64,000 bases of DNA from JAEUQQ01 sp963697285 (GTDB lineage: Bacteria > Acidobacteriota > Vicinamibacteria > Vicinamibacterales > JAFNAJ01): assembly GCA_963697285.1 (NCBI GenBank), contig CAVONI010000011.1:1612001-1676000 (forward strand), written 5' to 3'. Position numbers and translations under genes: made by a program. The notes under the pieces were generated by a model, which saw nothing but the letters and a program-made list of their open reading frames with translations, was not told the DNA's origin and searched no databases. Below are positions 17,741 to 25,202 of the stretch, piece by piece (positions within the stretch are counted from its first letter, which is position 1; every line of letters begins with the position of its first letter).

Positions 17741-18541
17741 CGCCGCCCGAACTCGCCCTCGTCGTCCCCTGCTACAACGAAGCAGCCCGTCTCCATCCGG
17801 AGGCGTTGCTGGACTTCGTCGCGACGCACCCGAACGTGCGGTTGCTGATGGTGAACGACGGGAGCACGGACGCGACGGCCACGCTCCTGGCCGACATGTG
17901 TGCGAAGGGCACCGGCGTCGATCGCGGTGTTGCAGCACCCGCAACGGAGCGGGAAGGCCGAAGCCATCCGCATCGGCATGCTCGCCGGCCTCGAGCAGCG
18001 TGCGCAGTTCGTGGGGTTCCTCGACGCCGACCTGTCGACGCCGCTAGCCGTGATCGACGACTTCCTCGCCGTATTCCGTGGACGGCCGGCCGTCGAGTTC
18101 GTCCTCGGCTCTCGCGTGATGCTGCTCGGGCGCGACGTCACGCGGACGATGACACGGCACTACCTCGGGCGCGTGTTCGCGACGGCCGTGTCGCACGCCC
18201 TCGACCTGCCGGTGTATGACACGCAGTGCGGCGCGAAGGTCCTGCGCGTCAGCGAGTCGACCGCGTCGCTGTTCGCGGAGCCGTTCCGCAGCCGGTGGAT
18301 CTTCGACGTCGAACTGATCGCCCGTTTTCTCGGGCTTCCTGCCGCGGTTGGCGAGCCGCCCCGGCGCGATCGTCTCTACGAACTGGTCGTGCCCGCGTGG
18401 CACGACATTCCTGGTTCGAAGCTCCGCTGGTTCGACTTCCTTCGCGCCACGGTCGATCTCACGCACATCTGGCGCGAACGTCGTCGGCGTCAGGACACGC
18501 TCCGGCCGCAGTTGCCGGCACAATCACGGCGGCCGTCATGA
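17737..18541 (+). CDS. GT2 family glycosyltransferase (polyprenyl-phosphate glycosyltransferase-like), frameshifted
   Basis: Two frames together give about 268 residues. The GTG at 17737 begins VTPPELALVVPCYNEAARLH, and VNDGSTD (nucleotide-sugar binding) follows. After CAKG the frame moves by one, near the GGG at 17907-17909, and continues SIAVLQHPQRSGKAEAIRIG, GFLDADLSTP (metal-binding DAD), VLGSRVMLLGRD, YDTQCGAKVLR and SRWIFDVELIAR. This order is that of dolichyl-phosphate glucosyltransferase-like enzymes, which charge a lipid carrier with a sugar at the cytoplasmic face. One surplus base explains the break. Both ends overlap neighbouring genes by 4 bases, consistent with an otherwise intact operon member. 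Confidence 0.82.
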
Positions 18542-19509
18542 AGGGCGACCGCGCTCGAGGCGCCGCTGCGGCCCGAGAGGGGGCCGGGCCCGACGGCGGG
18601 CTGGGAATCGACGCTCATCGCGATCTCGGGCACGTGCGGCGCTTCTCGCACGAGGCCATGGCCACCGTCTTCGAGGTGCACGCGGTGCACCCCGATGCGC
18701 GGTACGCGGCCCAGGCCGCGCAGGCCGCCTTCGATCTCGTCGATCGCCTCGAGAACGAACTGAGCCGCTTCCGCGCCAACAGCGACATCACCAGGGTCAA
18801 CCACCTGTCGGCCGGCGAGCGCACGCGCGTCTGCCCGACGACGCTCGAGTGCCTCGTGATCGCCCGTCACATGTTCGACCTCACCGGCGGCGCCTTTGAC
18901 GTGTCGATCGGGACGGGGTTGCCATCACTCACGTTCGATCCCGGCGACGTGACGGTCGGCGCGACGAGGACCGGCGTCCAGGTCGATCTGGGCGGCATCG
19001 GGAAGGGGTACGCGGTCGATCTCATGTCGGAACTGCTCGAGGAGTGGGGGCTTGCGCATGTGCTGATCCACGGCGGCTTCAGTTCCGTCCTTGCGCTCGA
19101 TCCGCCGGCGGGGCGCGACGGTTGGCCGCTCACGCTCAGCGACCCGGGTGCGCCATCGCGCGTGCTGGCGCGGCTCTCGGCGCGACAGTTGGCGCTCGGG
19201 GCGTCGGGCGTGCGCAAGGGCGATCACATCGTGCACCCGCGCACCGGCGAACCCGTCCGCGGTCGGCTCGCGGCGTGGGTGGCAGTGCCCCGGCCCGAAC
19301 CGGTCGACGTCCGGCCGGAGGTCGGGCCGCGCGTGGCGGCTGCCGCCGTCACCGACGCCCTCTCGACCGCCTTCATGAGCATGAGCGTGGACGACATCCA
19401 GGAACTGTGCGGGCGGAGTCCCGGGCTCGAGACGTGGATCCTGGCGACACCAGACCGCGCCGCGACAGGAGACGCTCCCATCCTGCACGTCGGCGGTTCA
19501 GCAGGCTGA
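18538..19509 (+). CDS. apbE: FAD:protein FMN transferase (ApbE family)
   Basis: A 323-residue protein. ApbE enzymes attach FMN covalently to Thr/Ser of extracytoplasmic proteins such as NqrB/C or RnfD/G, using FAD and Mg2+. Visible signatures are LENELSRFRANSDI, GGAFDVSIG, VDLGGIGKGYAVD, LIHGGFSSV, GDHIVHPRTGEP and the metal-binding AAAVTDALSTAFMSM near residue 280. No clear signal peptide is seen; the first 35 residues are variable and charged, so the real start may be further in. It overlaps the GT2 gene (ATGA), which is an unusual partner. No flavoprotein target gene lies in the window. Confidence 0.9.
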   Translation: MKGDRARGAAAAREGAGPDGGLGIDAHRDLGHVRRFSHEAMATVFEVHAVHPDARYAAQAAQAAFDLVDRLENELSRFRANSDITRVNHLSAGERTRVCPTTLECLVIARHMFDLTGGAFDVSIGTGLPSLTFDPGDVTVGATRTGVQVDLGGIGKGYAVDLMSELLEEWGLAHVLIHGGFSSVLALDPPAGRDGWPLTLSDPGAPSRVLARLSARQLALGASGVRKGDHIVHPRTGEPVRGRLAAWVAVPRPEPVDVRPEVGPRVAAAAVTDALSTAFMSMSVDDIQELCGRSPGLETWILATPDRAATGDAPILHVGGSAG

Positions 19510-19599
19510 TTCGCCTGCCGTATGGCATGTGTTCGTCATGGCGCGCCTGCGCAGGTGGCGCCGCCATGCGTCGTGGAACGAGACAGCAGGAGACACGAG

Positions 19600-21027
19600 A
19601 TGGCCGCCGAGAACGAGAACGGGAAGCCGCCGCGAGGGACCGAGGGTCCGCGGAAGATGGATCGACGAGAAGTGCTGGCGGGGCTGTCGACCGTCCCTGC
19701 GCTCGGCCTGTTCGGCTACGCCTGGCAGAAGCAGCGCAGCTACCAACTGGCAAAGGCTGACGCGGCTGCAACGCCGGCCGCGTCGGGCGATGTGCAGGAA
19801 ATCAACGTCGCGCTGCTCGGCGCGGGCGCCCAGGGCCAGGTGTTGCTCGACGCGATGCTTCGCATCCCCGGACTGCGCTTCCGCGCGGTGTGCGACGTGT
19901 GGGCGGAGTACAACCTCAGGCGAGTCGTCAACAGCCTGAAGAAGTTCAAGCACGAGCCCAACGGCTACGAAGACTACCGCGAGATGCTCGACAAGGAACA
20001 GGACCTCGACGCGGTCATCATCGCCACGCCGGACTTCTGGCACGCGCCGCACACGGTCGACTGCCTGAAGGCTGGCAAGCACGTGTACTGCGAAAAGGAG
20101 ATGTCGAACACCCTCGAGGGGGCGCGGCGCATGGTGCTGGCCGCTCGCGAGACAGGCAAGCTCCTGCAGATCGGCCACCAGCGCCGCTCGAATCCACGCT
20201 ACCTGCACTGCTACGAGAAGCTGATCGGCGAAGCGAACCTCCTGGGCCGCATCGTGACCGTCAACGGGCAGTGGAACCGTGCGGTCGCCCCGGACCTCGG
20301 CGCACCCGATCGTTACGCGATCCCCGAGGCTCGCCTCAGGCAGTACGGCTTCAGGGACATGGCCCAGTTCCGCAACTGGCGCTGGTACAAAGGTCTCGGT
20401 GGCGGGCCGATCGTCGACCTCGGTTCGCACCAGATCGACATCTACTCCTGGTTCCTCGGGGCCAATCCGTCGGGGGTGATGGCGAGCGGCGGCCTGCTCT
20501 ACCACGATCCGGCGACACACGAATGGTACGACACGGTGATGGTCGTCTACGACTTCGACACGGCCAGGGGCCCGGTGAAGGCGTTCTACCAGACCCAGAC
20601 GACGAACGGAAGTCAGGGCTACTTCGAGAACTTCATGGGCGACCAGGGCACGCTGCTCATCTCGGAGTCGGAGGTGAACTACGCCGGCCAGCTCTATCGC
20701 GATCCGAACGCTCCGGCCTGGGACACATGGATCCAGAAAGGCTACGTCACGGCCCCCAGGATCCGGGAAGTGAAGGAGCAGGAAGACGGCGCGGTGGCCG
20801 ACGTCCGCGAGTCGGTCTCGCCCGACCAGCACACGGTGCCGGTCGTGTTGCGCGATCCGTACCACCAGCCGCACCTGCAGAACTTCTTCGACGCGGTGCG
20901 CGGCAAGGGAACGCTGAACTGCCCCCCCGAGATCGGGTACGAGAGCGCCGTCAGCGTGCTCAAGGTCAACGAGGCGATCGAGGCGACATCACGGCTGGCG
21001 TTCTCGCCGAACGACTTCCACGTGTAG
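19600..21027 (+). CDS. Gfo/Idh/MocA family oxidoreductase, Tat-exported
   Basis: A 475-residue protein. The N-terminus contains KMDRREVLAGLSTVPALGLF, a Tat-like signal at residues 19-40. A Rossmann fold follows with NVALLGAGAQGQVLL, then AVIIATPDFWHAPHTVDCLKAGKHVYCEK, the family signature whose Lys (in EK) is catalytic. The C-terminal sheet domain has GGGPIVDLGSHQIDIYSWFLG. The ATG at 19600 follows AGGAGA. Periplasmic members are common in Acidobacteria and Planctomycetes and oxidise or isomerise sugars with a tightly bound NAD(P). It lies 6 bases before the DoxX gene, so the two are likely co-transcribed. Confidence 0.92.
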   Translation: MAAENENGKPPRGTEGPRKMDRREVLAGLSTVPALGLFGYAWQKQRSYQLAKADAAATPAASGDVQEINVALLGAGAQGQVLLDAMLRIPGLRFRAVCDVWAEYNLRRVVNSLKKFKHEPNGYEDYREMLDKEQDLDAVIIATPDFWHAPHTVDCLKAGKHVYCEKEMSNTLEGARRMVLAARETGKLLQIGHQRRSNPRYLHCYEKLIGEANLLGRIVTVNGQWNRAVAPDLGAPDRYAIPEARLRQYGFRDMAQFRNWRWYKGLGGGPIVDLGSHQIDIYSWFLGANPSGVMASGGLLYHDPATHEWYDTVMVVYDFDTARGPVKAFYQTQTTNGSQGYFENFMGDQGTLLISESEVNYAGQLYRDPNAPAWDTWIQKGYVTAPRIREVKEQEDGAVADVRESVSPDQHTVPVVLRDPYHQPHLQNFFDAVRGKGTLNCPPEIGYESAVSVLKVNEAIEATSRLAFSPNDFHV

Positions 21028-21033
21028 GGGAGC

Positions 21034-21549
21034 ATGGACATGAACGACAACCGATTCCCCCGCTGGCCGATGGTCGCAATCACGGTGCTGCGGGTCCTTG
21101 TGGGCTGGCACTTCCTCTACGAGGGCATCGCGAAGCTGTCGGCGCCAGCATGGTCGGCAGCGGGCTACCTGAAACAGGCCCGCGGCCCGTTCTCCGGCGT
21201 GTTCAAGTGGCTGGCCAGCCAGCCGAACCTGCTCGCCAACGCCGACCTCATCACGATGTGGGGGCTGACGGCCGTCGGGGTGCTCCTGATTCTCGGGCTG
21301 TTCACGCGACTTGCGAGTATCGGCGGAATCGGGTTCATCCTGCTGTTCTACCTGTGCAACCCGCCCTTCGTGGGCTACTTCTACTCGATTCCCTCCGAGG
21401 GCAGCTACCTGATCGTCAACAAGAACCTCGTCGAGCTCGCGGCGCTCCTCGTCATCCTCGCGACAGGCAGCGGCCGATTCGCCGGGCTCGATCGCATCGT
21501 GCACGCGCTCGTCCCCCGTCGTCCGCAACGCGCCAGCGTTCCCCGCTGA
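21034..21549 (+). CDS. DoxX family membrane protein
   Basis: A 171-residue protein with four hydrophobic segments. The N-terminal motif RVLVGWHFLYEGIAKLSAPAW matches the DoxX family. Its ATG is preceded by GGGGAG and lies 6 bases after the Gfo/Idh/MocA stop. DoxX proteins are proposed quinone- or redox-linked membrane subunits, and pairing with an exported oxidoreductase suggests transfer of reducing equivalents to the membrane. That link is inference. Confidence 0.85.
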   Translation: MDMNDNRFPRWPMVAITVLRVLVGWHFLYEGIAKLSAPAWSAAGYLKQARGPFSGVFKWLASQPNLLANADLITMWGLTAVGVLLILGLFTRLASIGGIGFILLFYLCNPPFVGYFYSIPSEGSYLIVNKNLVELAALLVILATGSGRFAGLDRIVHALVPRRPQRASVPR

Positions 21550-21603
21550 CCGCGTCAGATTCGTTCGCAGGCGTCGGCCGTAGCCCGGTCGCGGACGCAT
21601 CAC

Positions 21604-21639
21604 CTGGGCCGTGTCACTGCCTGAGAGGGCACGGCCCAG
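21604..21639. terminator. Bidirectional stem-loop between convergent genes
   Basis: A perfect 10-bp inverted repeat (CTGGGCCGTG at 21604-21613, complement at 21630-21639) lies between the stops of the DoxX gene and the minus-strand acyl-CoA dehydrogenase. No T-tract is seen on either side. Confidence 0.55.
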
Positions 21640-21665
21640 CCGCGTATTCGACTGGGGCGGTCGGC

Positions 21666-22820
21666 CTACAGCGACCGCGCGACCAGTTCCTTCATCACCT
21701 CGTTCGCGCCGGCGTAGATGCGCTGCACGCGCGAGTCGGCCCATATGCGCGCGATCGGATACTCCACCATGTAGCCGTAGCCGCCATGCAACTGCAGGCA
21801 GCGATCGGCGATCTCGCACTGCTTGTCGGTGATCCAGTACTTGGCCATCGCGGCCGTGGCCGTGTCGAGCGAACCATCCATCAGGCGGCGGATGCAGTCG
21901 TCTACGAACACGCGTCCCAGGCACGCCTCGGTGCGGCACTCGGCCAGCGTGAAGCGCGCGTGCTGCAGGTCGATCAGGCGGCCGCCGAACAGCTTCCGCT
22001 CCTTCGCGTAGGCCACCGTGAGGTCGAGCGCGTGCTCGATGACCGCGATGCCCGACACGGCGATGAGCATCCGCTCGTACGGCAACTGCTCCATCATCTG
22101 CGCGAAGCCCCGGCCTTCGTCGCCGCCAAGCAGGTTCGCCGCCGGCACGCGCATCCCGTCGAAGAACAGCTCGCACGTGTCCTGCCCGTGCTGGCCCAGT
22201 TTCTCGAGCGTGCGCCCGACGCGGAACCCCGGCAGGTCGCGCGTTTCCACCATCACGAGCGAGATCGCGCGCGCGCCGCGGGCGTTCGTGTCGGTCTTCG
22301 CGGCAAGGCAGACCAGGTCGGCGTGGTAACCGTTGGTGATGAACGTCTTCGAGCCGTCGATCACGTACTCGTCGCCCTCGCGCCGCGCCGTCGTGCGGAT
22401 GCTCTGGAGATCGGAGCCGGCCACTGGCTCGGTCATGGCGATCGCCCCGACGAACTCGCCTGACGCGAGCTTCGGCAGCCAGGCGGCCCGCTGCGCGTCG
22501 TTGCCGTAGGCCAGCACGTAGTGCGAGACGATGTCCTGGACGCCGCTCCCGAAACTGCTGATGCCCGCGCGCGCGAGCTCCTCGAGCACGACGGCGGTGT
22601 GGGCGAAGGTGCCGCCCCCGCCACCCCACTCCTCGGGGATGTCGGCCGACACCAGGCCAGCGTGTCCCGCCTCGTTCCAGGCTCCGCGATCGATCAGGTG
22701 GTTCGTCCGCCATCGCTCGTCGTTCGGCACGAAACGCTCCTGGAGGAACTGCCTGACCGACCTGCGGAAGAGGGCGAGCTCTTCGTTCATCCACGGCGAC
22801 GAGTAGGCTTGGGATGGCAT
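21666..22820 (-). CDS. Acyl-CoA dehydrogenase
   Basis: A 384-residue flavoenzyme of normal length for the family. Signatures visible: AIAMTEPVAGSDLQSIRTTA (FAD/substrate contact), ITNGYHADLVCLAAKT, GRLIDLQHARFTLAE, QLHGGYGYMVEYPIARIWADSRVQRIYAGANEVMKELVAR in two conserved segments, with the usual acidic base in the ANEVMKE region. It introduces the alpha-beta double bond in an acyl-CoA and passes electrons to ETF. The ATG at 22820 follows GAGGAG. It stands alone, convergent to DoxX and divergent from the cyclophilin gene, so its chain-length preference is not hinted at by context. Confidence 0.94.
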   Translation of the reverse strand: MPSQAYSSPWMNEELALFRRSVRQFLQERFVPNDERWRTNHLIDRGAWNEAGHAGLVSADIPEEWGGGGGTFAHTAVVLEELARAGISSFGSGVQDIVSHYVLAYGNDAQRAAWLPKLASGEFVGAIAMTEPVAGSDLQSIRTTARREGDEYVIDGSKTFITNGYHADLVCLAAKTDTNARGARAISLVMVETRDLPGFRVGRTLEKLGQHGQDTCELFFDGMRVPAANLLGGDEGRGFAQMMEQLPYERMLIAVSGIAVIEHALDLTVAYAKERKLFGGRLIDLQHARFTLAECRTEACLGRVFVDDCIRRLMDGSLDTATAAMAKYWITDKQCEIADRCLQLHGGYGYMVEYPIARIWADSRVQRIYAGANEVMKELVARSL

Positions 22821-22990
22821 GGGAGGACTCCTCAGACGACTTCACCGACGTACAGAAGATACCGGATCCCCTCCTTCGCTGACGTCCGGTCGCGCCACCA
22901 TGCGCGCACCACGCCTGGTCTGCCGATGCGCCGTCTCGCCCATGGCATTCTCGGCAGCGATCAGCGATGCTGTGGCACCTCAGGGTGCAC

Positions 22991-23626
22991 ATGCTCAGAC
23001 ACCTCGCCATCACCGTCGCAGCCATCCTCTTCGTCGGGGCAACGACCGCCGCGCAGCAGGTCGCTTCCGGCGCGCAGGCAACACTGGTCCGCGTGCTGGT
23101 GCAGACCGAACTCGGCGACATCGTGCTCGAGGTCGACGTCGTGCGCGCACCGGCCACCGCCGCCAACTTCCTGCGCTACGTGGATGCCGGCCATTACGAC
23201 GGCGGCGCCTTTCACCGCACGGTCAGAATGGACAACCAGCCGCAGAGCGAGATCAAGATCGAGGTGATCCAGGCTGGCGTCCGTCAGGACAAGGCGGACG
23301 CCGACTTCGCGCCGATCCCGCTCGAGCGAACCACACGCACGGGACTGACGCACGTGGACGGCACGATCTCGATGGCGCGCGGTGCGGCCGACAGCGCCAC
23401 CTCGGGATGGTTCGTCTGCATCAACGACCAGCCGTCGCTCGACTTCGGCGGCACGCGCAACCCCGACGGCCAGGGCTTCGCCGCCTTCGGCCGCGTTGTG
23501 CAGGGCATGGACGTCGTCCGCAAGATCCAGGCGGCGCCCTCCTCATCGTCTCGCGCGACGAACCAGGAGGCGCAGCGCCTGACGCCGCCCGTCCGCATCC
23601 TGAAGGTCACGCGGCAGACGCCGTAG
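22991..23626 (+). CDS. Cyclophilin-type peptidyl-prolyl cis-trans isomerase, secreted
   Basis: About 211 residues. The start at ATG 22991 gives MLRHLAITVAAILFVGATTAAQQ, a signal peptide; an upstream ATG at 22967 is possible. The cyclophilin domain covers residues 33-205: ELGDIVLEVDVVRAPATAANFLRYVDAGHYDGGAFHRTV is split over two strands, with the catalytic Arg in FHRTV, then GTISMARGAADSATSGWFVCIND and GFAAFGRVVQGMDVV. It is predicted to catalyse proline isomerisation in the periplasm. It has no operon partner. Confidence 0.92.
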   Translation: MLRHLAITVAAILFVGATTAAQQVASGAQATLVRVLVQTELGDIVLEVDVVRAPATAANFLRYVDAGHYDGGAFHRTVRMDNQPQSEIKIEVIQAGVRQDKADADFAPIPLERTTRTGLTHVDGTISMARGAADSATSGWFVCINDQPSLDFGGTRNPDGQGFAAFGRVVQGMDVVRKIQAAPSSSSRATNQEAQRLTPPVRILKVTRQTP

Positions 23627-23689
23627 TGTCGATGCCGATGTGGCCAGGGCCGGGGCCTCGCGCAGCCCAGCCAGCGAGGACCCGCCGGC

Positions 23690-25189
23690 CTAGCCCTTGA
23701 TCTCGAGCTCCACGAACAGCTTCTCGACCCGGTGCGCCGCCTCGAACGTGGCGCGTTCGTCGGCGCTCATCGTCGGCGTGGGGTCCCAGTCGTCGCTCGG
23801 CGCCCAGTCGCTCAGCAGCCCCTCGTCGATCCTGAACAGGCGCCCCTTCGTCCGGCGGATCAGCTCGCGAACCACGCCGGGGCTCGGCATCGTCTTCTGC
23901 CACCCGGCGCCGATGCGCGCCATGTCGAGCGTAATCAGCGCGTGCAGATCACCGCTCGTCATCAGGTCGAGGCCGCTGACGCGCGCGGTGCCGTTGTGGC
24001 TGCTGTGGTGCCCGACCTTGTAGAGCACGGTGCGCGCGAGGAGGTCGCGCGCCGTGACGGTCTTCGCCTGGCCGCCCTCGTCTACGGTCCACGTCATGGC
24101 ATCGGTGTGCCAGCTGCGCCAGTGCCCGATCTCCGCATCGCCCGGGAACAGCAGCACCTTGCCCGAGCCGATGAACTCGATCGCCAGCGCGACGCTCGTG
24201 TTGTTCGTGCCCGTGTGCAGCCGCAGCGCGAGTTCGCCCGCGGCCTGCAGCCAGTCGAACGACACATCGCGCCAGGCGTTGCGCCCGCGGAACGCCGCCT
24301 CGGTCGTGGCGGCAGCGCCCGCAGCGTCCATCACGAAGCTGTCGTCGAACGGCCGATCGATCCCTTCGCCCGCGGGATCGAGCGCGTCAAGGGCCGCGTA
24401 GAACGACGAGGCCGCACCCAGCGCCTGCTTGCGCTCGTACACGTCGCTCTGCACGACCTCGACCTTGAGCGCGTCAACCGACTTCGGCGGCCCGAGCACG
24501 TACATCCGGATGCCCTCGGTGCCGCTCAGCGACGGCGCGAGCGTGCCCGGGTGCAGGAAGTCGGGCGTGTCCTTCCCCGTCTTCGGCACCAGCGTGTCGC
24601 GCAGGACTGCCATCGACCGGCTCAGCTCGCTGCCGCCGGCGGCCTCGAGCGGGGCATCGAGCCCAGAGGTGTGGAACGACAACAACTCGCGCACGCCGTC
24701 GACGAAGCGACGGCGAGTGCCGTCGAGCGCCACCGCCTCGGCACGTTCCTCTCCCGGCAACTCGTGCGAGGGATCGCGTTGCCACGCCTCCATCTGCTGG
24801 AGCGCGAGTGACACCGCCTGCTGGTACACGCCCAGCGTCTCCTTCACGGTGGCGGCATCTGGGTCGTCGGGATCCTCGGTCCACGCCATCCACACGTGAT
24901 CGATCTCGAACTGCTCGAACAGCTCCTTTCTCTTCGCGAAGCCGTTCACGTGATCGAGGTGCTCGTGCGTGACGACGAGCAGGTCGAGGTGGTGGTCGAG
25001 CCAGGTGGCGAGGTCGTCGAGATACGGCGTGAAGTGCGCCTCGTCACCGCGGCACGAGCCGCAGTCGATCAGCATGTGGAACGACGCCTTGTTGCTCCTG
25101 CCCTTGAAGAACTTCAGCGCGAGGCAGTCACCAGTCCCGATGCGGTACATCCGGGTGACGATGCGCGAGACGGGCGCGGGAGCAGGCAT
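23690..25189 (-). CDS. Metallo-beta-lactamase-fold hydrolase, cytoplasmic, ComEC-like class
   Basis: A 499-residue protein without signal peptide or membrane segment. Metal-binding motifs are in order: HEHLDH (H75, H77, D79, H80), LLFPGDAEIG (bridging Asp) and VGHHSSHNG (His ligands). The early motif GTGDCLALKF resembles the GxGDAxLI start of ComEC-type MBL domains. A large insert of about 200 residues (roughly 110-320) separates the first and last motifs. The ATG at 25189 is chosen because GAGGAG lies upstream and it begins 14 bases after the stop of the peptidase gene. The pair looks like one operon. Substrate unknown; nuclease or phosphodiesterase activity is possible. Confidence 0.82.
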   Translation of the reverse strand: MPAPAPVSRIVTRMYRIGTGDCLALKFFKGRSNKASFHMLIDCGSCRGDEAHFTPYLDDLATWLDHHLDLLVVTHEHLDHVNGFAKRKELFEQFEIDHVWMAWTEDPDDPDAATVKETLGVYQQAVSLALQQMEAWQRDPSHELPGEERAEAVALDGTRRRFVDGVRELLSFHTSGLDAPLEAAGGSELSRSMAVLRDTLVPKTGKDTPDFLHPGTLAPSLSGTEGIRMYVLGPPKSVDALKVEVVQSDVYERKQALGAASSFYAALDALDPAGEGIDRPFDDSFVMDAAGAAATTEAAFRGRNAWRDVSFDWLQAAGELALRLHTGTNNTSVALAIEFIGSGKVLLFPGDAEIGHWRSWHTDAMTWTVDEGGQAKTVTARDLLARTVLYKVGHHSSHNGTARVSGLDLMTSGDLHALITLDMARIGAGWQKTMPSPGVVRELIRRTKGRLFRIDEGLLSDWAPSDDWDPTPTMSADERATFEAAHRVEKLFVELEIKG

Positions 25190-25202
25190 GCCTATCGACT
25201 CC

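Noticed and set aside
20989..23166. A long minus-strand open frame across the acyl-CoA dehydrogenase
   Set aside because: It is a shadow in another frame of the dehydrogenase and of the opposite-strand genes; composition is Arg-rich with no family match.
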